Shown in pieces: positions 19,511-26,770 of a stretch of 64,000 bases of DNA (the first letter of the stretch is position 1; every line of letters starts with the position of its first letter). Position numbers and translations under genes: made by a program. This DNA is from Candidatus Krumholzibacteriia bacterium (lineage in GTDB: Bacteria; Krumholzibacteriota; Krumholzibacteriia; LZORAL124-64-63), in contig JADGDU010000002.1 in the NCBI GenBank assembly GCA_016744705.1, positions 62,001-126,000 on the forward strand. The letters run 5' to 3'. Below the pieces are notes generated by a model. It searched no databases. It saw only the letters and a program-made list of their open reading frames with translations, and was not told the DNA's origin.

Positions 19511-20645
19511 GGAATTTCACCCAATGAAGACCGTGCTCATCGCACAATTGCTGTAAAGTCGGACGTCCGTTGCGCAGGCTGAGGAGGTCTTGATCTTGCA
19601 GACCTTCAGCGGGGAAAAAACGGTCGTCTGTAAGGTCAGCCAATACGTCGCCGGGCCACACCTCGGCGTGTTTGTCCAAGACCAGGCACACCGAATCCGG
19701 GGATCGGTCCAAGCAGATATTGAAGGAGTGGATGAAGTCTTCCCTCAAGCCCCTGGGTACCATGGAGCCCTGATTCAGGCCTGGCGAGAAACACGCGCTG
19801 GCATCCCGCAACATAGGCCAATGCTGCCACTGGTCCGGTCGCTTCATAATCTCGCTGAAGCACCAGTCGAACATCAACCGGGAGACATTGTCCGGATCAT
19901 CCTTGCGAGTCCAATGTTGGGTGGGTTCTTTTTCCCAAATCAGATCACCCGATTCATCCCAGTGCAGGGCCACCAAATGAGCAGCGCATTGCAGGCGGCA
20001 CAGCAGCCGAGCCAACCCTGTGCGAATGCGGATATCGCGACCAGGCAGGGCATATCTCAGGCCGTTGCTGCGGGTGCCTTCCATGCCTTCGGCGCCATTG
20101 TTACCGTCCATGTAGACTAGAACCGGTCGCTCATCCTGAATGGCTTTGAAAAGAGTGCGTACAAAACCCTTTTCTCCCACCGCCACCCACTGGATTTTTC
20201 CTTTGTGCCCCAGCAACTCCATCAACTTGCGGGTGGGCTCGCGAAAAGAATCACGCGCCGCTGCGTTGAGCAGAATGACCGGCTCAAGTCCCGCATCCAA
20301 AAAGGGCTCGACCAGCAGTTGGTACGGTCCCTGATGGAAAGAAAGAATCAGTCCCGATTTCATTTCAGGGTTTTCTCTGAGTAAACTGCGGCCGGGGGCC
20401 AGAATGCTCCGGTCCCCCGCCCACAGACCGGCAAGAGCCTCCCGTTCTCTTGCCAGCGCCTTTTGATGATTTTCTCTGAGTTTTAGAAAATCATCCCATT
20501 CGGCATCGGGCCACAAAGCCCGTAAAGTCCATAAATCCCAGGCAGCCTTGGGGTAGTGGTGGGTCACTTCCGCCCGCCTTTCGGGCCCGGAACTCCTCAG
20601 AGTTCCGGACCTCGACAGGCGGCTGCTTTCATCGGTCGGGATCAA
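19464..20645 (-). CDS. LpxL/HtrB-like acyltransferase homologue with altered HX4E motif
   Basis: The 393-residue frame starts at a TTG (20645) overlapping the peptide stop as TTGA. A GTG at 20567 is a good alternative, because a strong hairpin (20587-20608) would then fall between genes. The fold signature is that of lipid A acyltransferases: KSGLILSFHQGPYQLLVE, RPVLVYMDGNNG, and ALPGRDIRIRTGLARLLCRL match the HX4E block, the strand-Asp block and the G-R-x-x-x-x-x-TG block. In HQGPYQ the family acid is Gln109, so the His/Glu dyad is broken. No membrane anchor is obvious. Placed between a precursor-like peptide and an M50 protease, it may acylate or bind the peptide rather than lipid A. Family homology is fairly sure, function is not. 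Confidence 0.75.
   Translation of the reverse strand: MIPTDESSRLSRSGTLRSSGPERRAEVTHHYPKAAWDLWTLRALWPDAEWDDFLKLRENHQKALAREREALAGLWAGDRSILAPGRSLLRENPEMKSGLILSFHQGPYQLLVEPFLDAGLEPVILLNAAARDSFREPTRKLMELLGHKGKIQWVAVGEKGFVRTLFKAIQDERPVLVYMDGNNGAEGMEGTRSNGLRYALPGRDIRIRTGLARLLCRLQCAAHLVALHWDESGDLIWEKEPTQHWTRKDDPDNVSRLMFDWCFSEIMKRPDQWQHWPMLRDASACFSPGLNQGSMVPRGLREDFIHSFNICLDRSPDSVCLVLDKHAEVWPGDVLADLTDDRFFPAEGLQDQDLLSLRNGRPTLQQLCDEHGLHWVKFHALRLCLLGLARLGG
20587..20608 (-). promoter_or_regulatory. Strong hairpin just downstream of the precursor-like peptide gene
   Basis: CCGGAACTC (20587-20595) and GAGTTCCGG (20600-20608) form a perfect 9-base stem with a 4-base loop, 34 bases after the peptide stop. No T tract follows, so it fits an mRNA-stabilising or attenuating element that keeps peptide output above that of the downstream enzymes. 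It would be coding if the acyltransferase starts at TTG 20645. Confidence 0.5.
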
Positions 20646-20866
20646 GCGCCTCTCCCACCAACGATTTCACCGGTATCAACAGGATCATCAATGTCGATGT
20701 CATTGCCGCTGCACTTGTCGTGGCAGCAATTTTCCCCATCAAAAAGATTACTGTCCACCACATCTCCACTGGGCATCATCGAGCTGACTTCCAGGCGTTC
20801 TTCAAGCTGGTGAATTTTCAGGGGTTCGAGGCTTTCGTTCAGTGTCCGAGCTTCCTTGTTCGTCAT
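20642..20866 (-). CDS. 74-residue Cys-containing peptide, candidate RiPP precursor
   Basis: The ATG at 20866 has a perfect AAGGAGG five bases upstream, the strongest ribosome site in the window, so this small gene is real. Residues 1-30 are charged and helical-looking (KIHQLEERLEVSS), like a leader peptide. The rest is Asp/Gly-rich with Cys47, Cys48 and Cys52 (ENCCHDKCSG) and ends GEIVGGRGA. There is no signal peptide. The next two genes encode an acyltransferase homologue and an M50 protease with a PqqD-like region, the first sharing a TTGA overlap with its stop. I recognise no family; a leader/core precursor is inferred from size, composition, expression signal and neighbours. Confidence 0.72.
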   Translation of the reverse strand: MTNKEARTLNESLEPLKIHQLEERLEVSSMMPSGDVVDSNLFDGENCCHDKCSGNDIDIDDPVDTGEIVGGRGA

Positions 20867-20995
20867 TGTTCCCTCCTTGAAACATGAATCGTACCGGGTG
20901 ATGCAGGATAGAAGGCAAGGATGAGGCCAAACAACACAAGGACCATAAGCGCCTCATTATCAAAGACTTAATGTCTTGCCTTAAATCCAGGGGAT
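20867..20995 (-). promoter_or_regulatory. Promoter region of the peptide cassette
   Basis: A terminator just upstream isolates the cassette, so a promoter must lie in these 129 bases. A small dyad AAGAC-TTAAT-GTCTT (20963-20977) lies here. A TTGTGT/TTGTTT-like -35 with a poor -10 is visible, but no clear consensus promoter was found. Confidence 0.35.
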
Positions 20996-21030
20996 AAAAA
21001 ATGACCCCGCCGTTTGACACGGCAGGGTCA
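20996..21030 (-). terminator. Rho-independent terminator of the DUF2797 gene
   Basis: On the minus strand TGACCCTGCCG (21030-21020) pairs with CGGCGGGGTCA (21012-21002), with one wobble and a 7-base loop, followed by six T. It lies about 30 bases after the stop codon and separates this gene from the peptide cassette. Confidence 0.9.
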
Positions 21031-21060
21031 GATCGTCAGTCCTGAGAGACACCCGGCAGA

Positions 21061-21897
21061 TCAGCCAGCCGCTACCTCCACACGGTACCCCGAATATTTG
21101 CGCAGATTGATCACTCCACTGTCAAAAATCAGATACTGCGCTTTCATACCCTGCAAAATCCCCCCAGCCACAGGATTCTTATCCAGATTCAAACTCGTCA
21201 CTTTAGTGGGCCACTGCAGAACCGGATATTCAAACTGATGCTCCAGACGCTCAAGGGGCGACAAAATGCCCTCGGTTCCCCACTCCTGCAACCGCTCAAC
21301 CACCCGCTCCACCACTTCCATGAGATCACGATCTTCCGGACTGCCCTTCAACATCCTGGTCCAATGGGTCTTGTCTTTGAAGCCCTCACTGCTAAGACGC
21401 TTCTCCACTTCTCCCACCGCCCGTCGGTTGGGCAGTAACGCCACCGGCACCGCCGCCACAGCACCTTGATCAATCCACCGCGAAGGGAGATTCACTTCCC
21501 GCGTGATTCCCACCTTCACTCCGGAAGTGAGCGAACAATACAAATAGTGGGGATGAAAGCAGACTTCCTGAGCAAAAGCTTCGTCCCGGCAAGGGTTATC
21601 CGCCTCACCGTGATGGCAAAGCTCGGGTTTGATAATGCAAATATCCGCCTCGGCCCTGCTCCTGGTGCAAGGGAAACAAAAGCCCTGGGCAAAAGTCTTT
21701 TTTACCTTCCGTCCACAGGCAATACAGTTGATCTCTCCGGTGAAACGCAGTTCCAGAGCAGAGCCCAGATGGTCATTCAGCAAATGGTCACCCACACGCT
21801 TTTCTTTCTCAAACCAGCCATCTGTGAGGTGGTACTGCACCGGCTGGGCCGCTTCCACGCGCATCTTTTTTAAGGTTCCTGTCCAAACAATATCCAT
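21061..21897 (-). CDS. DUF2797-family protein
   Basis: A 278-residue protein of the uncharacterised DUF2797 family. It has a Cys-rich zinc-ribbon-like part (CIACGRKVKKTFAQGFCFPC and further Cys/His around CRDEAFAQEVCFHPHYLYC) followed by SGVKVGITREVNLPSRWIDQGA. The Tyr ... KVGIT ... R spacing recalls GIY-YIG/T5orf172-type nuclease folds; that resemblance is my inference. The C-terminus ends with a beta-rich piece that speaks of inserting into DNA or protein but gives no function. It is monocistronic, with ATG at 21897 and its own terminator. Not obviously part of the peptide cassette. Confidence 0.8.
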   Translation of the reverse strand: MDIVWTGTLKKMRVEAAQPVQYHLTDGWFEKEKRVGDHLLNDHLGSALELRFTGEINCIACGRKVKKTFAQGFCFPCTRSRAEADICIIKPELCHHGEADNPCRDEAFAQEVCFHPHYLYCSLTSGVKVGITREVNLPSRWIDQGAVAAVPVALLPNRRAVGEVEKRLSSEGFKDKTHWTRMLKGSPEDRDLMEVVERVVERLQEWGTEGILSPLERLEHQFEYPVLQWPTKVTSLNLDKNPVAGGILQGMKAQYLIFDSGVINLRKYSGYRVEVAAG

Positions 21898-22001
21898 AAT
21901 CTCTTCTCATTCGTGCATGACAGATGGAATACATCCGGCTAAACTTCCACCCAGCCGGGCTCTTTTGAAACTCCGGCCCACCGTAACACCCTGGAGAATG
22001 G

Positions 22002-23228
22002 ATGCTCAACAGGATCTGGACCTTCTTTTTTGTTGGAGGCTTTGCCGCGGCCATTTACCGCGCTGCCACCGGGCACCCGGAAGTATGGCAGGAGATGGTG
22101 GGTTCCACCTTCGACATGGCCGAAACTGCCTTCAAGATAGCGCTGGGATTGACCGGTGTCATGTGCCTTTGGTTAGGCATCATGCGCATTGGTGAAAAAG
22201 GCGGCGCCGTGGACCTGTTGGCCCGCGCATTCGGCCCCCTGTTGCGTCGTTTGTTTCCCGGAATACCTGAAGGCCACCCCGCCACCGGCAGCATCGTCAT
22301 GAATATGGCTGCTAATATGCTGGGCCTGGACAACGCCGCCACACCCCTGGGCCTGAAAGCCATGAAAGATCTCCAGCAGCTGAACCCTCAGAAAGAGACG
22401 GCCAGTGATGAGATGATTCTCTTCATGGTCATCAATACATCTGCGGTCACCGTCATTCCGGTTACTGTTTTTACCTACCGCGCACAAATGGGCGCTGCCG
22501 ACCCGACCGATATTTTCCTGCCCATTCTCATCGCCACCTTTTGCAGCACCGTGGCCGGACTGCTGATCACTTCCTGCTTTCAGAAAATTCGCCTCTTTAG
22601 TCCGGTGGTCCTGGCCTATCTGGGCGGTATGGGCTTGCTCATAGCCGGCATGGTGGCCTATTTTGGTAACCTGGAACGTGAAGCCATGCAGGCTCAATCT
22701 TCGATCCTGGCTAATTTCCTAGTGTTTTCTGTAATTATTGGCTTTATGCTGGGGGCAATTCGCCGAAGAATAAACCTGTACGAGACTTTTATCGATGGCG
22801 CCAAAGAGGGCTTTCAATTGGCCGTGGGTATCATTCCTTATCTGGTGGCCATGCTCGTGGCCATTGGGGTTTTTCGGGCCAGCGGGGCTATGGACCTTGT
22901 GCTGGACGCCGGCCGCAACCTGGTGGGAACTATCGGGCTGGATGGCCGTTTTATTGACGGAATGCCCACCGCTTTCATGAAGCCCCTGAGCGGCAGTGGC
23001 GCCCGTGGCATGATGATCGAAACCATGCAATCCCATGGGGCCGATTCTTTTGCCGGACGTTTGGTCAGTGTGATCCAAGGCAGCACTGAAACCACCTTCT
23101 ATGTTTTGGCCGTATATTTTGGTGCGGTGGGAATCCGCAAAACCCGGCATGCTGTGCTTTGCGGATTGGTAGCCGATGCTGCCGGTATTACCGCAGCCAT
23201 TGGAGTTAGTTATTTGTTTTTTGGGTGA
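22002..23228 (+). CDS. SpmA-SpmB fusion (nucleoside-recognition domain) membrane protein
   Basis: A 408-residue polytopic protein that joins SpmA-like (residues about 1-200; GHPATGSIVMNMAANMLGLDNAATPLG) and SpmB-like (about 215-408; SGSGARGMMIETMQSHGADSF) halves, both of the Gate/nucleoside-recognition family. In Bacillus the separate proteins help dehydrate the spore core; fused forms occur in non-spore-formers, where the role is unknown but likely transport. CTGGAG precedes the ATG at good distance. It overlaps the next gene by GTGA and probably leads a three-gene operon. Confidence 0.88.
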   Translation: MLNRIWTFFFVGGFAAAIYRAATGHPEVWQEMVGSTFDMAETAFKIALGLTGVMCLWLGIMRIGEKGGAVDLLARAFGPLLRRLFPGIPEGHPATGSIVMNMAANMLGLDNAATPLGLKAMKDLQQLNPQKETASDEMILFMVINTSAVTVIPVTVFTYRAQMGAADPTDIFLPILIATFCSTVAGLLITSCFQKIRLFSPVVLAYLGGMGLLIAGMVAYFGNLEREAMQAQSSILANFLVFSVIIGFMLGAIRRRINLYETFIDGAKEGFQLAVGIIPYLVAMLVAIGVFRASGAMDLVLDAGRNLVGTIGLDGRFIDGMPTAFMKPLSGSGARGMMIETMQSHGADSFAGRLVSVIQGSTETTFYVLAVYFGAVGIRKTRHAVLCGLVADAAGITAAIGVSYLFFG

Positions 23229-24415
23229 CCCTTGGGTCTCTATTTCATGAGGATGCGCACTTGAGTGTATGGGAATTCATTTTTTGGCTGAGCGTGGGAT
23301 TGGTGGTGTACGTGTACGCCGGCTACCCCTTGCTGGCGAACCTGTTGGGGCGACTTCTGCACCACGGTGTCTCCACTGCTGAGCCAGGAACCTTCACCCC
23401 TTCTGTCACCGTAGTCATTGCCGCCTACAACGAGGCGGCCCACATCGAAGAGACAGTGCGCAACAAACTAAGCCTCAACTACCCTGCCGAAAAATTGAAC
23501 GTCATTGTGATCTCGGATGAGAGTGAAGACGGCACAGACGATATCGTGCGCGCCATTGGCGACCCCAGGGTGCGCCTCATCCGCCAGGTGCCCAGAGCAG
23601 GAAAAACATCGGCGCTGAATCTGGCCCTGCCCCAGGCCACCGGTGAAATCATCGCCTTCAGTGATGCCAACAGTCTTTACCACCCAGACGCTTTGCAACA
23701 CTTGGTGTCCTGCTTTGCCGACCCCGAGGTGGGCTACGTCACGGGCCGCATGGTCTACAAAGCTCCCGATGGCTCCCTGACGGGCGAAGGCTGCTCCACT
23801 TACATGAGCTATGAAAATGGCCTGCGCGCATCTGAAACCAAACTGGGTTCCATTGTGGGTGTCGACGGAGGAGTGGACGCCACCCGCCGCAGCATCTACA
23901 AACCCATGCGGGCAGATCAACTGCCGGATTTTGTGCAACCTTTGACCGTCCGCGAACAGGGATACCGCGTCATTTACCAACCTGAAGCTCTGCTTTACGA
24001 AGATGCACTGGCCTCTGCCAGTGATGAATTCCGCATGCGCGTTCGGGTTGGCTTGCGTGCCTTCCACGCCCTGAAAGACAAATCCAATCTGCTCAACCCC
24101 TTCCACTACGGGATTTATGCCTGGCAACTTTTATCCCACAAGGTTTTACGCTACCTGGCTTTTCTATTCATGATTTCTGCCTTGTTGGTTAACATTCCCT
24201 TGTTCATGGGGGGAAGCATATTTTGGAAGACCATGATGGTTGCCCAGGTCAGCTTCTACCTGATCGCCTTGTTCGGGCACACCCAACGCCATAAAAATGT
24301 CCCCAAGGTCATCAGTCTTATTTACTACCTCTGTGTTTTGAATGTGGCCAGCGCCCTGGCCTGGGTCCAGTTCCTCATGGGTCGCAAACAGGTAATTTGG
24401 AAACCCCGAACCTAA
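23225..24415 (+). CDS. Family 2 glycosyltransferase, membrane-bound
   Basis: A 396-residue GT2 enzyme. An N-terminal helix (about residues 17-38) is followed by the GT-A domain: TVVIAAYNEAAHIEETV, VIVISDESEDGTDD, RQVPRAGKTSALNLAL (GK-x-x-A-x-N block) and FSDANS as the DxD-equivalent. RVRVGLRAF lies near the C-terminal acceptor site, then two to three helices. It resembles processive or polyprenyl-linked polysaccharide synthases. GTG at 23225 overlaps the SpmAB stop as GTGA; a TTG at 23262 with GAGG upstream is an alternative. The downstream VanZ-type gene starts in its stop codon. Confidence 0.88.
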   Translation: MTLGSLFHEDAHLSVWEFIFWLSVGLVVYVYAGYPLLANLLGRLLHHGVSTAEPGTFTPSVTVVIAAYNEAAHIEETVRNKLSLNYPAEKLNVIVISDESEDGTDDIVRAIGDPRVRLIRQVPRAGKTSALNLALPQATGEIIAFSDANSLYHPDALQHLVSCFADPEVGYVTGRMVYKAPDGSLTGEGCSTYMSYENGLRASETKLGSIVGVDGGVDATRRSIYKPMRADQLPDFVQPLTVREQGYRVIYQPEALLYEDALASASDEFRMRVRVGLRAFHALKDKSNLLNPFHYGIYAWQLLSHKVLRYLAFLFMISALLVNIPLFMGGSIFWKTMMVAQVSFYLIALFGHTQRHKNVPKVISLIYYLCVLNVASALAWVQFLMGRKQVIWKPRT

Positions 24416-25359
24416 TGAAGCCCCAGCGTCTTGCCCCTGCACTCCCGGCCCCCGCGTTTCTCAACCGCTGGCCCTTCCTATTGGGTGTGCTTGTCTTTCT
24501 CCTGGTACCCTTTTTTCTACCCATTCCCATGGCCCTGCGTCGCCACCCGCTCATCGGAAATCTGGGCGACCAGGTGCATGTGCCTTTTTTAATGATCCTG
24601 ACCCTCTTGATCTACTGGCGTGGTCCCTTGCAAGGGCGTCTGAAATGGGCAATTTTCGCAGGAATGGCTCTGGGAGGCCTCATTGAATTGGTGCAGACTC
24701 TGGTGGGCAGAACCGCCCTGCTGGAAGATTTTGTTCTGGACTTGGCCGGCATTGGCTTGGCCGCAGGATTGGTCATTTGGAAAGGCCACAAAATCCGCGC
24801 TGGGCTGGGCCTGATTGTTGTTGTGGTGATAACCTTGTCGGCCCAGCTCTACTTTCTGCCCGGCCTCATCCTGGGCAGCTATCATGCCCAGAAGGTGTTC
24901 CCTCTGATCTCAAATTTTGAAGGAGTTTATGAGAAATGGCTCTGGTCTGATACCTTCCAGGCGCGCTATGCTTTGGTCAAGGACGATGGCAATACGGTTC
25001 TGCAATTGGAGAGCGGGCCGCCCAGTCGATGGCCTGGTGTGCAAATGCGCCACTTTCCCAACGATTGGACAGACTACACCACCCTCAAACTGGACGTGCG
25101 CCACATCACTCCAGACAGAGAGACCGTTCCTTTTTCCGTCCGGCTCGATGATTTTCAATCCCGGCAGGATCATACCTGGGTCAGCAACAGTTTCCGAGCC
25201 ACCACCCAGTGGGAAACCTACAGTATTCCCGTCAAGGATCGGCAAGTTCGCAACGGCGACAGGTTCCTTAACACCCAGGACTTATCCTATCTCCTGGTTT
25301 TCCTGAGCGATAAGCAAGATTCCACCATCATCGAGATCGATAACATTCGCCTGGAATAA
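24415..25359 (+). CDS. VanZ-like membrane protein with C-terminal carbohydrate-binding-like domain
   Basis: A 314-residue protein whose ATG overlaps the GT2 stop (TAATG). The N-terminal half has five hydrophobic helices and the VanZ pattern GDQVHVPFLMILTLLIY ... GLIELVQTLVGRTALLEDFVLDLAGIGL (Glu-Gln-x8-Asp-x3-Asp core, given here as spaced features). The C-terminal half (about 165-314) is a beta-rich jelly-roll type: NFEG at its start, YTTLKLDVRHI, FSVRLDD, and IIEIDNIRLE at its end, as in CBM11/CIA30-like sugar-binding folds. Joined to a glycosyltransferase, it may bind the exported glycan. The domain fusion is unusual; function unknown. Confidence 0.78.
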   Translation: MKPQRLAPALPAPAFLNRWPFLLGVLVFLLVPFFLPIPMALRRHPLIGNLGDQVHVPFLMILTLLIYWRGPLQGRLKWAIFAGMALGGLIELVQTLVGRTALLEDFVLDLAGIGLAAGLVIWKGHKIRAGLGLIVVVVITLSAQLYFLPGLILGSYHAQKVFPLISNFEGVYEKWLWSDTFQARYALVKDDGNTVLQLESGPPSRWPGVQMRHFPNDWTDYTTLKLDVRHITPDRETVPFSVRLDDFQSRQDHTWVSNSFRATTQWETYSIPVKDRQVRNGDRFLNTQDLSYLLVFLSDKQDSTIIEIDNIRLE

Positions 25360-25362
25360 AAA

Positions 25363-25384
25363 AGGGTGCTGCTTCCAGCACCCT
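25363..25384. terminator. Bidirectional Rho-independent terminator
   Basis: AGGGTGCTG and CAGCACCCT form a perfect 9-base stem with a CTTC loop. On the minus strand TTTTTATT follows, making it a good terminator for the propeller gene; on the plus strand it follows the VanZ-like gene directly. Confidence 0.88.
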
Positions 25385-25408
25385 CTTCAACAGTCATGTC
25401 CAGTGCCG

Positions 25409-26653
25409 CTATTTCAGCGGCCGCATATAAATCACTTCCATCGGTTCAGCTTCTTCATCATCGTCTCCGCCTGCCATGCCAGACGTTTGCAGAGACATCA
25501 GGGCGTCTGTGAAACCCGTGACCAGCACCGCTGACCCATCCGGGGCCCAGAAGAGGTTATCATCTTTACCGTCGCCTTCACAACTGGCGGCCACCTGTTT
25601 GATAAAATGGCCGTCAGGGTTGAAAACATCGTAGGTGACCAGAATACCCTCTGGCTGGTTATAACCAGATTGGCTGGAGGTCACCCACAAATTTCCATCC
25701 TCGGCAAAACGCAAACTGTTGACATCCGGTTCAATTTTCGAAATGTCGAATTTGGCATTTGGCAAACGGGACATTTGGCTTTCAGCCATATTATAAACCC
25801 GTTGGTATTCTTCATCCGTACGTTGCCGGTGTTCATATTCCCGTTCGATGACTCTGTCGAGTTGGCCATCGGGCAGATAAACATGAATCTGGTATAGGTT
25901 TCGGCTCTTGCAAAGATACACCCGGCCATCGGCCCCCACCGCAGCTTTGCGGAAGGTGATTTCGTTTTGCTCATCTTCCTTGAAATGGAAATTGGAAAAA
26001 TCCATCTCATTGACGATTCCAGTAAAACGCACCAACTCTGCACCCTCAGTGCTAAAATTGGAGACAAAATTCACATCTGTACGGCCAGACGATCCATTCT
26101 GTTTGAAAGAATTTCCGATGATGGTCAATTGGCCACTGCTATGGGGAAAACAATCGTAGAGGGCCATTAACCCTCCGGATTCCATCTTGGGCTCCACCTG
26201 TCCCTGGGGATTCCCCTCCCAATCGATCATCGTGATTTTGCCGGGAAAGCGCTGGACCAAGCCCAGGTTCCCATCGGGCATCTTCACCAGATTGGTGGGC
26301 ATGCGGGTTTCTCCCGGGCCCTCCCCTTCACGGCTGAGGGTAGTCAGGCGTTCGCCCTCCGGCGAATAAACCGGAACCTCAGAGAGGCGTGTATCCAACA
26401 GGTAGATGGATCCATCGTCTTCCACCAGAACTTGAGTGATCAGGCCAAAAAAATCTTCTCCGTCTTCTCCCCCCACACGCCAAACCTCTTCCAGATTGAC
26501 CGTCTCAACACCCTCCGAAGGACTGCTTTCATTGGTAATGTGTAAGACGCCATCGCGCACAACTTCTTCCCCAGCCAGCACAGAGCCAGCCACCAAGACC
26601 ATAAATACGACCAGACACACCTGTGCCCTGTCAGCGAATGATATAGAATTCAT
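25409..26653 (-). CDS. Exported 6-bladed beta-propeller protein
   Basis: A 414-residue protein with a signal peptide (about residues 1-27, ending VLAG). It has repeating propeller strands of the 6-bladed NHL-like type: LVEDDGSIYLLDTRLSEVPVYSPEG, VKMPDGNLGLVQRFPGKITMID-type and FAEDGNLWVTSSQSG-type blades (described by their D-G-x-hydrophobic turns). Such proteins are common in Bacteroidota and related phyla, often as secreted or surface scaffolds; no catalytic residues are evident. An acidic tail (GGDDDEEAEP) precedes the end. AAAGGA precedes the ATG. It stands alone between a terminator and a divergent transporter. Confidence 0.8.
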   Translation of the reverse strand: MNSISFADRAQVCLVVFMVLVAGSVLAGEEVVRDGVLHITNESSPSEGVETVNLEEVWRVGGEDGEDFFGLITQVLVEDDGSIYLLDTRLSEVPVYSPEGERLTTLSREGEGPGETRMPTNLVKMPDGNLGLVQRFPGKITMIDWEGNPQGQVEPKMESGGLMALYDCFPHSSGQLTIIGNSFKQNGSSGRTDVNFVSNFSTEGAELVRFTGIVNEMDFSNFHFKEDEQNEITFRKAAVGADGRVYLCKSRNLYQIHVYLPDGQLDRVIEREYEHRQRTDEEYQRVYNMAESQMSRLPNAKFDISKIEPDVNSLRFAEDGNLWVTSSQSGYNQPEGILVTYDVFNPDGHFIKQVAASCEGDGKDDNLFWAPDGSAVLVTGFTDALMSLQTSGMAGGDDDEEAEPMEVIYMRPLK

Positions 26654-26770
26654 AAAATTTCCTTTCCTGGACGATTAACAAATCAAACCGTCCGGATGGG
26701 TTCAGTGCAAGCCCGCCAATTCTACGACAAAAAACTTCATTTGTTACCTCTTTTGTAATTATTCGCCCCG

